64,000 nt of DNA from Gentiana macrophylla. Taxonomy: Eukaryota > Streptophyta > Magnoliopsida > Gentianales > Gentianaceae. Shown in pieces: positions 1 through 12,610 of this stretch (position 1 is the stretch's first letter; the number at the start of each line of letters is the position of its first letter). The position numbers and the translations under genes were made by a program. The DNA is taken from positions 90,140,560 through 90,204,559 of the forward strand of contig CM047810.1 of the NCBI GenBank assembly GCA_026214975.1. Direction: 5' to 3'. Under the pieces are notes generated by a model. The model did no database searches, was not told the origin of the DNA, and saw only the letters and a list, made by a program, of their open reading frames with translations.

Positions 1-1769
1 GAACTAGAAGGACCAGTTCTAAAACCTTCATAGAAGATCCACCAGAACTGGAATTGAGAACACTTCCTTTAAATCTTAAGTATGCTTTTCGGAAAATAAT
101 AATCTACTTCCGATTATTATTTCGTCAACCTTAACTGAGCTACAAGAAGATCAATTACTAAGAATGTTAAGAAATCATAAGAAAGCATTTGGATGGATGA
201 GTGAGATATTCAAGGAATTAGCCCCGAGATATGCGCTCATAAAATTATTCTAAATGAGGAGCTAAACCTTGTATTCAGCCACAACGCCGCCTCAACCCAA
301 ATTTGCAAACTATTGTTAAGAAAGAGGTTATTAAGCTATTGGAAATGGCGATAATCTTTCCCATATCTGATAGTGAATGGGTGAGTCCAACTCAAGTGGT
401 ACCAAAGAAAGGAGGTTTCACGGTAAAGGAAAATGATAAAAATGAATGGATTCCGACAAGGGAAATTACAGGATATCGAATGTGTATTGATTTTCGAAAA
501 CTGAATGATCATACTAAGAAAGATCATCATCCACTTCCATTCATAGTGCAAATGTTGGAACGCTTAAGTGGACATAAGTATTACTGTTTCTTAGATGGTT
601 ATTCAGGATATTTACAAATATTCATTGCAAAGTTATGAGATAGAGAAAAGACTACTTTCACTTGTCCCTATGGAACTTTTGCTTATAAACGAATGCCCTT
701 TGGCTTATGTAATGCACCAGCTACATTTCAGAGATGTATGATGGCTATATTTTCTGACATGGTCGAGAAGTTTTTAGAAATTTTTATGGACGACTTTAGT
801 GTATACGGAGATTCCTTCGATGAATGTTTATTGCACTTAGAACGAGTGTTACAACGCTGTGAAGATACCAATTTAGTTTTAAACTGGGAAAAATGTCACT
901 TAATGGTATCAGAAGGAATTGTTCTAGGTCATAGAATCTCTGAAATGGGTATTGAAGTGGACAAAGCTAAAGTCGAAGTAATTGAAAAATTACCTCCACC
1001 AGTGAATCTAAGAACTCTAAGAGGATTTCTTGGACATGCTGGATTTTATAGAAGATTTATTGCAGACTTTTCGAAGATAGCAAAGCCTTTAAGCCATTTG
1101 CTTGAAAAGGTAGTACCATTTAATTTTGATGATAAATAATGTATGGAAGCCTTTAAGACCCTAAAAGCGAAGTTGACTCATTTTTGATTCTCGTATCACC
1201 AGATCGGGATTTACCGCTTGAAATTATGTGTGATGCGAGTGATTTAGTTTGTAGAGAGTGTTTTAGGTCAAAGATATAACAAAGTACTCAAAGCAATCTA
1301 TTATGCATCTCACACGTTAAATGCAGCTCAACTAAATTACGCAACTACAGAAAAAGAAATGTTGGCTGTAATTTTTTCCTTAGATACGTTTAGATCATAT
1401 ATTGTTGGTTCTAAGGTTATAATTTATACAGACCATTCAGCTCTGAAATACCTTTTAACTAAGAAATATGCTAAACCTCGTCTTCTTAGATGGATTCTGT
1501 TATTTCAAGAATTTGATATTGAAATTAAAGATAAAAAGAGAAGTGAAAATGTAGTGGCAGATCATCTAAGTAGAATGGAGAAAGATAAGGGAATAGGAAA
1601 TGAAATACGAGATTCCTTTCCAGATGAACAACTTTTTAGAATCGATACTCCCTCAACCATGCAATTATTAAAAAATAGAAAACCATCAAAGGAAAATTCA
1701 CCATGGTTTGGGAATATTGTGAATTACCTTACCTGTAATTACATTCCGTCTCACTGGACTTGGCAGTAG
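1..1769 (+). pseudogene. pol: Element A pol: reverse transcriptase and RNase H, broken
   Basis: RT and RNase H copy the element RNA into DNA in virus-like particles. Bases 1-300 encode the connector after protease (ELEGPVLKSSIEDPP). RT fingers and palm follow, with VSPTQVVPKKGG near 380, MPFGLCNAPATFQRCM from 693 and catalytic FMDD at 783-794. RNase H is seen from about 1330 ([14 protein letters not shown], then [11 protein letters not shown]). In-frame stops occur near 636 and 1137, a frameshifted stretch lies at 1140-1340, and a stop at 1767 follows WQ where related copies read WQQKKK. The stop at 1767 fits a CAG to TAG change. Family assignment is secure; activity is excluded for this copy. 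Confidence 0.92.
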
Positions 1770-1779
1770 AAAAAGAAGT

Positions 1780-2997
1780 TCTTTTATGACTTAAAAATTT
1801 ATTATTGGGAAGAACTAGACCTTTTCCGTAAATGTTCGGATGGGATAATCAGAAAATGTGTGCCTGATAATGAGATTTTAAGTATTTTATCGTTTTGCCA
1901 TGATCGTGAAGGAGGAGGTCATCATGGAGGATGGAAAACTGCTTTCAAAGTTTTACAATGTGGTTTTTATTGGCCTACACTATATAAAGATGCATACAAA
2001 TATGCAAAATCTTGTGAATCATGTCAAAAATGGGGAAATATATCGAAAAAACATGAAATGCCTATGCAACCGATCTTAGAATGTGAGTTATTTGATGTAT
2101 GGGGCATAGATTTCATGGGACCTTTCCCTATATCTTTTGGAAAAAGATTTATTTTAGTAATGGTTGATTATGTTTCGAAATGGGTAGAAGCTGAAGCTCT
2201 TCCCACTAATGATACCAAGGTTGTGCTAAGGTTCCTTAAAAAGAATATATTTACAAGATATGACATTCCAAGGGCTATCATTAGTGATAGAGGATCACAC
2301 TTTTGTAACCGACCATTTACTAAGATAATTGAGAAGTATGGTGTAACTCATAAACTTGGAACACCCTATCATCCGCAAACTAGTGGACAGGTAGAGGTGT
2401 CAAATAGAGAAATCAAAAGGATCGTGGAGAAAACAGTGGACTCAAATCGTAAAAATTGGGCAGAAAGACTAGATGATGCATTATGGGCATACAGAACAGC
2501 CTTTAAAACACCAATTGGTTGTTCCCCTTATAAATTAGTTTTTGGTAAATCTTGTCATCTCCCAGTTGAATTAGAACACCGAGCTTTCTGGGCTATTAAA
2601 TTTCTAAACATTGATCCAAAAGCTGTCGGTGATCATAGATTACTTCAGTTAAATGAACTAGAAGAATTTCGCCTCGATGCTTATGAAAATGCTCGAATCT
2701 ACAAGGATCGTACGGAAGCTTTCCATGACAAGAAAATCTATCGTCGTGAGTTCCATGTAGGTGATCGAGTACTCTTATACAATTCACGTTTAAAGTTATT
2801 TCCAGGTAAACTTAAATCAAGATGGACAGGTCCATATGACATAACTGATGGAAAAACAACTTTCATAGCCAATGGTCATAGGGTAAAGCTTTTTGTGGAA
2901 ACTGAAGGGGTACCAAAGCGTAAGAAATATTATTGCTTAACGACCCTCCAACAGACATTAAGGAGCGTGAATTCTAAACTCAGCCGATTACGGGTAC
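1780..2997 (+). pseudogene. int: Element A pol: integrase, cut by insertion of element I
   Basis: Integrase inserts the cDNA into the genome. An open stretch starts at 1860. It has the N-terminal zinc-binding histidines ([11 protein letters not shown]) and the CESC pair, then catalytic-core landmarks [21 protein letters not shown] and [18 protein letters not shown], consistent with the D,D-35-E triad, and a C-terminal [11 protein letters not shown] motif. The C-terminus drifts from related copies after KLFV. The reading frame runs into the LTR of element I at 2998, so its last residues are not element A protein. It is the longest uninterrupted pol segment of A (about 380 codons). Confidence 0.92.
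2993..2997. repeat. Target-site duplication of element I (left copy)
   Basis: GGTAC at 2993-2997 directly precedes the TG of the left LTR. The same five bases follow the CA of the right LTR at 14834-14838. This fixes both ends of element I. Confidence 0.95.
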
Positions 2998-4625
2998 TGT
3001 TCGGTAAAAACGAGTTTTACAATTTATAACCGAAACACCCCAAGTATAAGGATCGTAGTATAGGATGTTAACGGGTCGTCCTAAGGGAGTGGAATGTTTA
3101 TCGGATCAAAGTGCAATAATTAAATCGATTATGTCACGAATTATTAACTAAACTAGGGTTTATGCTAAAAATAGAGCTAATGAACAGTAACTACGATGAA
3201 CAGTAAAAATGATGATGAACAGTAACTTGGATGAATAGTAAATTTGCAGAAAATTAACAATTAACAACTAGAATTTAAAACAACTAACTTAGCAATCAAC
3301 GATTTATACTAATGATTCGATTTATCAAGTAATTAAAACAACGGCAAGGCAACGGGAATCCACAGATCAACAAACCCAACCCCAACTAGACGGCAAGTAA
3401 AAGATATGATTTTTAGTAATGGTAATGATCTACCACGAATTCGATTAAATTTCTCTAAACGAATTCTAGGGTTCCGCTCTCTTTTTCAAGTAAAACAAAA
3501 CAACATGAAAAACACGATCACGAGATTATTTCTAATACTCTTACTCAATTAACTATAAACGATCTCTCGAATTATAATTAATCGCATCAATTAAAAAGAT
3601 CACAACTTGAACAATATTTTCATATAAATTCAAAGCATAAAAGATGGTTTCATCGATCTCTCGATTCAAATAAAACATAAACGATAAATAACAAATTCTA
3701 ATTGACGAAAAACGATAACTTTACTCACTAAAAGTACGGCTAAAAATCTCTAGTTGGTGTTGATGTTGATCGGTTTCATCCGTTGTCCCACCGCTGACAA
3801 AGCTTAGCCAACAATCATGTTGATGAACATGATCATTGGAATGGAGAGATTCATCCCTAATTAGGCTTTGGTAATTGCGGCTGCTACTCTAAATTGCGTG
3901 TGGAATTATTGATAATAAATTAGGGTTGCAATTGCCGCTGTATTTATAAGGAAATAAGGCGGCTACCCTCAAAGTCGGTGGTGAAAGGGCGTTTGCCATG
4001 ATGGGACGCCCGCCCAGAGCTCTGGACGTTACATGGACGTTCGCTTGAGGTCAAGTCAAGGCTCAGATCAAATTGCTGCTTTGTGAACGCTAGTTCAGCT
4101 GACTCAAACTTCTAAAATTCATATCTTGAGTTGTAGACCTCCAAAAATTATGATCCGAATGTCATAATTAAGCTCTCGGAAAACTCTACAACTTTCATTA
4201 AGGACTCTTCTTCAGAAAACGCCTTTTTGATTAGCCCGTCAGTATTACGAGTATATTACGACATTTTCCAAAGAGTTTCAGCAACAGCATCCAAACTTGT
4301 AACGCTCATATCTCGGGCCTCATAAGTCGGAATGAAGTGATTCAAAATCCTGTAGAATCCTCTCTTCAAGCCCTACAAATCTTCTCTTGAGGTCGAGAGT
4401 CAAATAAGTGTATATCATATCAAGAACTGCATCGGAAGTTCGGCTGCTTGAAAGCTTCATTCCAAGCTTTATCTCCATCTTCCTTCCATTTCACTTCTCT
4501 TCCATGCAAAACCTCATCATTTAATCCTCTTGCATGCCAAAATATGTATCTATAACATAGGAAAATATACCAAAGCGTAACACAATCCCAAAATAACATA
4601 AAAACCATAAAATTAGTCGTAAACA
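2998..4625 (-). repeat. 3' LTR of element I
   Basis: 1628 bp starting TGTTCGGTAAAAACG and ending GTCGTAAACA on the + strand. It is nearly identical to 13067-14833 but lacks about 147 bp found there at 14664-14810. On the minus strand a TATA box (TTATAAATAC, about 3950-3960) lies just downstream of a GC-rich block (3961-4045). A module with CTCTACAACTTTCATTAAGG at about 4180-4200 recurs in the LTRs of element B. Confidence 0.95.
3950..4045 (-). promoter_or_regulatory. Predicted LTR promoter of element I: GC-rich block plus TATA
   Basis: In minus-strand reading, GC-rich words (GGACGTC-like, GGGCGTTT) in an AT-rich LTR are followed by TTATAAATAC. The equivalent in the other LTR is at about 14013-14110. 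The arrangement matches the four other gypsy LTR families here. Start-site use is inferred. Confidence 0.6.
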
Positions 4626-4664
4626 ACTCCCCCACACTTAAACTTTTGTTCGTCCCGAACAAAA
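4626..4664 (-). promoter_or_regulatory. 3' polypurine tract and hairpin of element I
   Basis: Next to the 3' LTR the minus strand reads AAGTGTGGGGGAGT, the expected plus-strand primer. Upstream of it (4644-4664) is a 9-bp perfect stem, TTTTGTTCG / CGAACAAAA, closing a GGA loop. See the finding on PPT hairpins. Confidence 0.85.
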
Positions 4665-5670
4665 CAATCAAAACTAGCTCACTTTATATGTAATCCAAAT
4701 AGATTCCTAACTCACGTAACAAAATATACAACAACTATAGCAAGTAATACCAACATAGAGATAGATTCGGTGCATGTGTGACAAGCCCTTTTCAATCTCC
4801 ACAATCCTTTCAAACAAATATCTTTTCAAACAATTTAATGACTATCCTAGGTATAGCGAAGAATTGCTCCACACAAAGTCTTCCCGAGCACTCAGTAGGA
4901 TAATCCCTACAACATATCTTTCAGTTTATACTAGGTATAAGATTAACGATAACCAAGTCTTTAATTTAATTTTTATACGCAGATTAGAATGAGCTCGTAC
5001 CCGTCATAGTAGAATAGGATGTTTCATGATAACACCCTACCTTACTCAAATCATAAGGTAGCTTCTTCTAACTGTCGTGAGCTTTTAGTCATCATAGTGG
5101 TATAGGACATTTCGAGATAATACCCTACCTCACTCCAATCATCGACTAGCTTCCGACATACCATTTAATCATGTGATTACATAGAGATTTCTGGCTGGCA
5201 GTGGTAAAAATTATTTTTCTAGTAAACACAGACCACTGAGCATAACACCTCAAGTAAACAATTGATTACTATTTCAAAGACTTAAGTTACGTTTCACTTA
5301 TCACATTCAAACCGTCAGATATTCACAGTACACGTTCTGAACTTAGGTGTCACTTCACTGTTACTATTAAGAACAAATCTCTCTAAGATAAATCACTAAA
5401 ATAATGAAAAGATACAGTTCAAAAGTTTTTGCTTCAATATCAAAGGCTTTCGTGAGTGTGAAATGAATACTATCTCAAATCAGTAAAAACATGCTATAAT
5501 TATCTCTCAAAGTCACATAAAATCATCGTCAGGAAACTACAACTAGCAAGCATTTGTTCCAATTACATGCTCAAGATTTACAATTATCCAAGTGTAAAAT
5601 TTTTAAAATTTCACCATTTATCAAAGATCACAAATATTTACTCATACTGTCGAAAATAAAGCATGAATTG
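4665..5670 (-). other. Non-coding segment between the two PPTs of element I
   Basis: About 1 kb of AT-rich DNA without a convincing ORF. It contains two diverged copies (about 5003-5060 and 5090-5155) of a block with the core GACATTTCG(A/T)GATAATACCC. The same block occurs twice in the matching segment of element B (41876-42005). Short ORFs here have no recognisable product. Confidence 0.7.
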
Positions 5671-5711
5671 CACCCCCCCACACTTAATTCACATTATGTC
5701 CTCAGAATGTG
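5671..5711 (-). promoter_or_regulatory. Internal (second) polypurine tract of element I
   Basis: The minus strand reads AATTAAGTGTGGGGGGGTG, preceded at 5690-5711 by CACATT-c-TG AGGA CA-t-AATGTG, a hairpin with one mismatch and an AGGA loop. It copies the layout of the 3' PPT about 1.05 kb away. Use as a second plus-strand primer is inferred. Confidence 0.65.
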
Positions 5712-6268
5712 CAAATAAAAGAAAAGAGCACTTAGCTGGTTCCAACGATGGTTGTCGGGCTGTAGGTTGGCAGTGGTCAGGCCGGAGCATGAATAAACCG
5801 CTGCACTCGTATGAAGAAATGTACGACGACACTAAAAGTAAAAGCTTGCAAACCCGCTCAAAAGTATACGCAACACTCGACATATAACGAGAATAATCTC
5901 GGGTAGACGGGTATATGAGTAAACAGTATGCACACAAAAATAAGCAAATGAAGCAACCAACAAATAGGACAAGGATAACCAACACAAAACACTCAGGTTT
6001 TATTCCTAATAAAATAAAAGCTTAACTAAAAGAAATACTTAAAAGACTAGTCGCCTCCCAGAGCGCGCTTCTTTCATGTCATTAGCTTGACACAGATTTC
6101 AAAGTCAACCGGATCGGGCCACTTGGGTTTGAGGCTAGCCACTTCTCCGTTAGAATCGAATGACTAGAACGAAAATGGTTTTCGCCACAACAACAAGTCA
6201 AGTGCGTGAGAAGATCATGAAATTTTCTCTCAGCATAACACCGACTCTTTTCTTCTTGTTCTTGTTTC

Positions 6269-7568
6269 TCAGATTCGGTGAGGTATGCTAACAAAGCTCG
6301 GAGAGGGATGCAGGATAGGGGTAATAATGTCATCATCCACTCCAAAGAAGTCGGATGGAATCTCTTCACAAATAAACGACTCAACCGTGTCATTTCTCTT
6401 TTGAAAGTATAGTACTTCAGGCTTTTCCTTAGGTTGCCCAAAGTACTTCTTGAGTCTTTGACCATTGACCTTAAAAGGTTGATCACCATACCCGTTTAAC
6501 GTGATCGCTCCACTCGGATGGACATCAAGAATCTCAAAGGGCCAGACCATCTAGATTTAAGCTTACCCGCAAAAAGATGGAGCCTGGTGTTATAAAGCAA
6601 AGCCATATCACCCACTTTGAATTCTCGATCCTTGATCTTGGCATCGTGGAGTATCTTAGTTCTCTCCTTACTGATTCTTGCATTCTCATATGCTCTGAGT
6701 CTAAATTCATCGAGCTCGTTTAATTGCAATAATCTCTCTCCCCACAGAGTCGGCTATCGAAATTCAAGAATTTAATAGCCCAAGAAGCTCTGTGCTCAAG
6801 CTCGACCGGGAGATGGCAAGCTTTGCCATAGACCATTTGGAAGGGTGACGTGCCCATCGGGGTCTTAAACGCGTGCGATAAGCCCAAAGCGCGTCATCCA
6901 ACTTTAGACTCAGCTGGATCTATTTGAGTTCACGGTCTTTTCTAAAATCCTTTTAAGGCTCGGTTGCTTATCTCGACTTGGCCACTTGTTTGGGGATGAT
7001 ATGGTGTACCGATTTTATGTCTCACACCATATTTTTCAAGAACTTTATCAAAGCGCGCGTTGCAAAAATGAGTACCTTCATCACTAATGAGGGCTCCAGG
7101 ACGACTAAATCTGGTGAAGATATTCTTTGTAAGAATTTCTTCACAACTTTGTGATCATTAGTTGGGGTGGCTATTGCCTCCACCCACTTGGAGACGTAGT
7201 CTACACAGCAGACGAGAATGTATTTATTTCCACCACGACGATGGAAAGGGCCCATGAAATCAATTCCCCACACGTCGAAGACTTCGTGATTCCGAATGGG
7301 TCTAAGTGGCATTTCCATCCTATTACTCTCGCCTCCCAATTCTCTGGCACCTATCGCAACCTTTACAAAAGGCTTCGCATCCTTAAAAGAGTCGGCCAAG
7401 AGAATCCGGCTTGGAGGATTTTTGCAATCTGTCTTGGGTGCTCCGTGAGTGTCCTCTCGTGGGACCACTATGACATTGCTCGAGAATATCCCATTGCTCA
7501 TGTTCCGGAACACACCTTCTAAGCAACCCATCTTTACAAACCCCGAACAAATAAGGATCCTCCCACAC
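6269..7568 (-). pseudogene. int: Element I integrase, frameshifted
   Basis: Pieces in several minus-strand frames make one integrase. 7568-7383 holds the zinc-binding region, 7531-7022 the core ([19 protein letters not shown]), 6729-6496 the connector [19 protein letters not shown] and [10 protein letters not shown], and 6550-6269 an Athila-type C-terminus with FKVNGQRLKKYFG. Several frameshifts split it. Translation beyond 6269 toward 6082 does not resemble integrase. No accessory ORF follows before the internal PPT, unlike A, B and E. Confidence 0.88.
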
Positions 7569-7751
7569 GAGATATTTTAGGTCGAGAAAGAACTTCTTCC
7601 TCTCCCCGATACGTCATTTCCTCTAAATGTCCACTTGCTAAATAGTTGACGTAATCGGTGCATACCATGGCCTAACAAGATATCAAGCTTCATCAATTGC
7701 TCATCGGGAAGTCGATGCCTATTTCCTTGTGATTTATGCCACCCTCATTTA

Positions 7752-8189
7752 CTAGACGAGAAAGATGATCACCACAACATTATCACTACCCTTCTTATCT
7801 TTGATCTCAAGGTCAAACTCTTGCAAAATTAGAATCCATCCGAGTAACCTTGGTTTTGCATCCGCTTTGTCCATAAGGTAGCGTAGAGGGCTGCATGGTC
7901 GGTCCAAACGACAACTTGAGACCCTGAAGGTAACTCTAAACTTGTCAATAGCAAAAACGACGGCTAAGAATTCCTTCTCGATCGTAGTGTAATTGCATTG
8001 AGCCGGGTTCAAGGTGCGGCTCGCATAGTAAATGGGCCTCGAACTTTTATCAATTCTTTGACCTAAAGCTGCGCCATGCTGCGTAGTTAGAGGCATCGCA
8101 TAATAATTCAAAAGGCTTAGTCCAAAAAGTGCGATTAAGATAGGGCACTTATGAGCTTTTCCTTCAAGCAATTGAAAGCTTTCTTGCAT
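7752..8189 (-). pseudogene. pol: Element I RNase H, frameshifted
   Basis: Recognised by [40 protein letters not shown] and then [13 protein letters not shown], all standard landmarks of Ty3/gypsy RNase H after RT. The usual TDHSALKYL stretch near 7880 is degraded (RPCSPLRYL), which points to local frameshifts. It lies between RT and integrase as expected. Confidence 0.88.
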
Positions 8190-8971
8190 TTCTCATCAAA
8201 CAAGAACACAACATCATCGTTCGTAAGGTTGGACAGGGGCTTGGCGATGGTGGAAAAGTCCTTAATAAATCTGTCAGAAGCCAACATGACCAAGAAAGCC
8301 GCGTACCTCTTTGACAGTTTTGGTACGACATTTTCTCAATGGCTTCCACTTTGGCCTTATCAACTTGAATACCAGTGCCGGACACCTTGTGTCCCAGAAC
8401 GATCCCCTCATCAACTAGAAAATGACATTTCTCCCAGTTAAGCACTAAATTCTTTTCAACACAGCGTTGAAGTACCATATCTAGATTCGCCAAGATCTCA
8501 TCGGTTATCGCCATAGACTGAGAAGTCATCCATGAAGACTTCCATACATTTCTCCACAAGTCCATCAAAAATGGCAAGCATACACCTTTGAAAAGTCGCA
8601 GGTGCATTGCATAAGCCAAAGGGCATTCTGCGGAACGCAAAAGTGCCTGATGGACACGTAAACGTAGTCTTCTCCTGGTCATTAGGGTCGATGGCTATCT
8701 GGAAGTAACCAGAATATCCATCGAGGAAACAATAATACTTGTGACCACTCAGTCTTTCAATAAGCTGGTCAATGAAGGGTAAGGGGAAATGGTCTTTGGC
8801 GGTGACTTCATTCAATCTGCGATAGTCAATGCGCACTCTTATAGCCAATACAAGGCGTAAAGCTATCTCTTCCCCCTTTTCATTCTTTTCAACGGTGATA
8901 CCTCCCTTCTTTGGCACAACTTGGGTGGGGCTAACCCACTCACTATCGGCAATTGCATAGATGATTCCCAT
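8164..8971 (-). pseudogene. pol: Element I reverse transcriptase, frameshifted
   Basis: 8971-8498 contains SEWVSPTQVVPKKGG, the YCFLDGYSGYFQIAI region, MPFGLCNAPATFQRCM and catalytic FMDDFSVYG. 8682-8164 continues in another frame with NWEKCHFLVDEGIVLGHKV. FMDDFSVYG marks the Athila-type lineage rather than chromoviruses, which have FIDD as in element D. Confidence 0.92.
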
Positions 8972-10083
8972 GTCTAACCACTTTATAACTTCCTTCTTGA
9001 CAACCTCCGCAGATATGCGGATTCAACCTTCACGAGGTTGTCTTACTTTCTTAGCTCCTTCCTCCGCTCGGATTTTATGCATGCACACATCGGGCCGATT
9101 CCTCCGATATCACCCACTTGCCATCCGAACGCGAGGATATTCTTTTCAAGCACTTTTATCGCCAGTGCTTCTTGCTCGGGCTCGAGTTTTGAAGAGATGA
9201 TCAGGGTAACTTATCACCATCCTTAAGAAAAATGTACTTAAGGTGTTGAGGAAGCGGTTTAAGCTCCAAGTCGTAGGTGGTTGCTCAATACTAGATTTTA
9301 AAGGGCCACCTTTTTCCTTTTGGGCTTGAAGTGGTTGTGATGAGAACACCTCATCCTCCCGAGGCATAACCCTGTAAAGATCTTGGATAACATCATCTAT
9401 GGGATTCTTCACAAGACTGCTTCCTCCTTCCGATGCTTGATCATCTTTCTCAAATCTTCATCTTCTAGCTCCTCCGCTAGTCTGCTCCCAATCATCAACC
9501 TCCCAATGAGTAGCTTCTCTCCGTAAATCCACTTCATCCCAACTACCCATCGGGCTTCCTCTTCCAGGGTTAAAGTCATTCGATGCAGCTCTTTTAAATC
9601 ATCGCTCATTCTTTGGGAAATTCCATGTTTCTTTCTCATTGACAAGCTCGGTGTGAGCAAGTCGTGAAGAAGACTCGTCGAGACTACGGCCTGTAATGAA
9701 CTAGAAGATGGTCCAGAGTCACTTGATCTTCAATGTTTATAACTTCGAAAACACTATATCTCGTCACGCCTCTTGACTTCCTCGATTTGGCATCTTCTTC
9801 GCCCTCATAAATTGCTTCAATGAACGAGATTTCTTCACTCAAAGTGTTCTCTAGACTTTTCCCTTGTGTAAAGGTAACAGATGTATCATCAACTCTAAGT
9901 GTAATCGACCCTTACAGTGAAATCAATGAGGCGGCAGAGGTGTCTAAAAAGGTCCGGCCTAGAATTAGAGGCATCTCTCCATCCGGTGGGTAGTCTAAGA
10001 TAACCTGGTCGGTAGGAAAACCAAATGTTCAACATAGAGAAGAACATTAGTGACACAACCGGTGGCTGATCGGCTTGATCGGT

Positions 10084-10638
10084 CTACCATCCGAAGAGAA
10101 ATAGGCGCCTCCGCATTCTTTTGTCTAAACCGAGCTTTTTGCAGACGCTCAATGGCATCACATTTATAGAGGCCCCTGAGTCGCATAAGACATTCTGGAA
10201 CTTGTGGCCTTCAATCTCACAGGAGATTGAAGGTCTTCCGGGGTCACCTCGCTTAATAGCAACTTTTTGTGAGACCATGGAACATTCTTCTCTTAAAACT
10301 TCTTCTGCCATCCCTTGAAGCTTCTTCTTGCTTCCACAAACTTCTTTAAGATACTTAGAGCACTTGGGCATTTCAGCCAATACCTCAGCTAGGGGTATAC
10401 TCACTTTGGTGTCTCTAAGCATCCTCCTCACTCCGTCATATTGTCTGTCAAGACTGAGGGTATTCTCTTTCCTCTTTGGTGGATAAGGAAGGGCTTTATC
10501 ATTGTCAGGGGAACAGCCACCTGACTTTTTTATGGCCTCGTCTTCCTTATCCTTCCATCTCACAAACTTTTCCTCTCTCCTCTTTGTCGTGGGAACACCA
10601 CTGAATTTTCCTCGAATCGTAATCATCCTCATCCCCAA
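10084..10638 (-). pseudogene. pr: Element I gag-pol junction and aspartic protease
   Basis: The segment ends with GRPSISCEIEGHKF, then CDSGASINVMPLSVCKKLGL. DSGAS is the active-site motif of retrotransposon aspartic proteases. Downstream the frame is lost. 8975-10083 (minus strand) should hold the protease C-terminus and RT N-terminus but has only broken frames (pieces at 9146-9412 and 9409-9660). Confidence 0.85.
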
Positions 10639-10639
10639 G

Positions 10640-12178
10640 AACCGTCGCCATTAAGCTCCTCCTCACTTTGTTGGTTTCTTGAAGATAAGATTTGATTGCC
10701 CCTCCGAACTTATTAAGTCGGGGGAGGGTCGCTGCGCTTCCGACACCTTTCCGGGTCCCGCCGCTTACCACTTCTCAAGGTAACTTCATTCAACTCTTGG
10801 TCTCCATACTCCCATTGAGGTGTGATGGCAAAGTGCAAACATTGATATCTACTTTTGATTTCTCTCGGTATAACTTGGAAGTTTACCGTGGGGTCGCTTG
10901 CTTTGTCGGTTCCGCCATCCCGCCCGACTGTCTCTCTATTGCCTTGACACTAGTGGACAAGGTCTTCACCATATCTACTAGCTCATCAAACTTATGTTGA
11001 GGGACACATGAGGTGGTATGATTTTGATGTTGGCTTTGATTCCAACCACCTTGAGGTCTTTGGGAGTTGGGATTATGAGCTTGATTAACCACCCGTGAGG
11101 TGGTCTTTGATAACCTGGTTGAAAGAAGGGTTAGAATTGGATGGGCCAGGTGGTGCATTGGGACGTTGAAATCCGAGAATAATTCCGGTTCCGATTGGAG
11201 TTTCGGAAGGTCCGGTTGAAATTCACTTCCTCGCAATTTCATCTCCCGCTGCATTCCCGTGTAGTTCACATCCGTCGCCCTTGTTGTCTTTGCATTTGTA
11301 AAGTGGCTAGTCGCTTGCTAATTGCTTCCATTTGAGCAACTAACACCTTAGTCTCGTAATTGCTTGCAGCAGATTCTTTCTTATTAACATTGGTTTTCCT
11401 TGGAGTTGACCACATGTTATTCTTGGCTATGGTTTGGCTACCTCAGTAGCAAGATCATCACCTCCCCTGTAGGAAGGATCCATGGGCGAGTTGAATCAAG
11501 GAAATCTCTATTGGGTTGAGTAACACCGATAGAATAATTCTAGTAGCTCATGTCCATTTGTATCCATGGTTGGGGCACTTCCTCATCTACTGATTTAATC
11601 TCTCCCATGCTTTCCCACACTCTCACCATCAAGTTGTTCAAATGTGGCTATCTCCTTTTCATGTCCATGATTGTCCCCTGGTGAGACAAACTTGAGCAAA
11701 GGCTCTTTTGACATCATTCCAAGAGCGGAGAGAATGATGGGCTGTAGATTTAAACCAACGGTTCGCTTCACCCTTGAGAGCAAACGGGAAGAGTTTTAAC
11801 TTGACAATCTCAGAATCAACACCAGGATAGTGGCCTGCTTCACAGATTTGAACGAAAGTGGACAAGAAGTCATGAGGATCCTCGTCAGCAGTGCCATGAA
11901 AGGAACTATTCTCGACCCATCCTACCACTCCATTTTTCGGATCGAAATTAACTTGCCCCATTTACGAGAGGCGAATGGGTCTATGCCCTTCCAGGAAGTC
12001 TTGGTCAAGATAGGGAGCATAGGGGTCTTGGTTTAACTGGTTTAGCTGGTTTTGACGGAATTGTTGAAACTGATTATTTATGCCAGCTTGTTGATTCTGT
12101 TGTTGCTGTATTGCCTGCATCTGTTGAAGGATCGATTCATCGGGCTCGAGGGTCTGCATTCGGGACTTCGTTAGCCAT
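10640..12178 (-). pseudogene. gag: Element I gag, frameshifted
   Basis: A start at 12178 gives MANEVPNADPRAR, then a frameshift leads into a Gln/Asn-rich N-terminus (about 12159-11962). The capsid-like domain is at 11961-11659: HGTADEDPHDFLSTFVQICE, KLKLFPFALKGEANRWF and SWNDVKRAF, typical of the plant retrotransposon gag family. 11269-10883 is Gln/Asn-rich with KFDELVDMVKTLSTS. I could not see an intact zinc knuckle. Confidence 0.85.
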
Positions 12179-12610
12179 GATGTCTGGATTGGGAAAGAGC
12201 TTTCTCCTGATAATAGATCGCTCAGGCTCGGGATTAAAGATAAGAGGTCCCTTCTTGCTCCTGGTTTGCATAAATCAGAAGAGCAAAATGGAAAGAAATC
12301 AACCTTAGGGTTGATGAGAACGAAATGTAGAGGAAATTAGAGGGTTTAGAAAGAGAGAAGAGAAAAGAAGTGTCAATTGAAGAGAGTGAATCGGCGTTCG
12401 AGATGAGTGAACGCTGCTCGTTGAGGAAATTCTCGAAGTGGACGCTCATTCAGATCATCGAACCGGCGCTCGTAAGATGATTGGGAGAAACGGGCGTTTA
12501 GAGGTCGGACGGCGTTTGGTAGTTCAGACGCTGTCTCGATCGCCTTAAACGATGCAGAGAAGAAGATTTTTAGAATGCACGGGCGCTCGAAAGGATGGAC
12601 GCCCGTTTAG
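12179..12610 (-). promoter_or_regulatory. Element I leader with GC-rich motif block
   Basis: In AT-rich leader DNA between PBS and gag, 12380-12605 is rich in CG-containing words. It includes ACGGGCGTTTAG-like and GGACGCCCGTTTAG-like copies (near 12493 and 12597). The same words occur in the GC block of this element's LTRs and, as an array, in the LTRs of chromovirus D. Function unknown. Confidence 0.55.

Noticed and set aside
4420..4671. ORF shared with 14480-14680
   Set aside because: LTR sequence of element I; the duplicate reflects the LTR pair, not a gene family.
5663..5985. Two overlapping ORFs near the internal PPT of element I, one with a hydrophobic start
   Set aside because: Short, overlapping on opposite strands, no conservation in the other elements, in a non-coding region.
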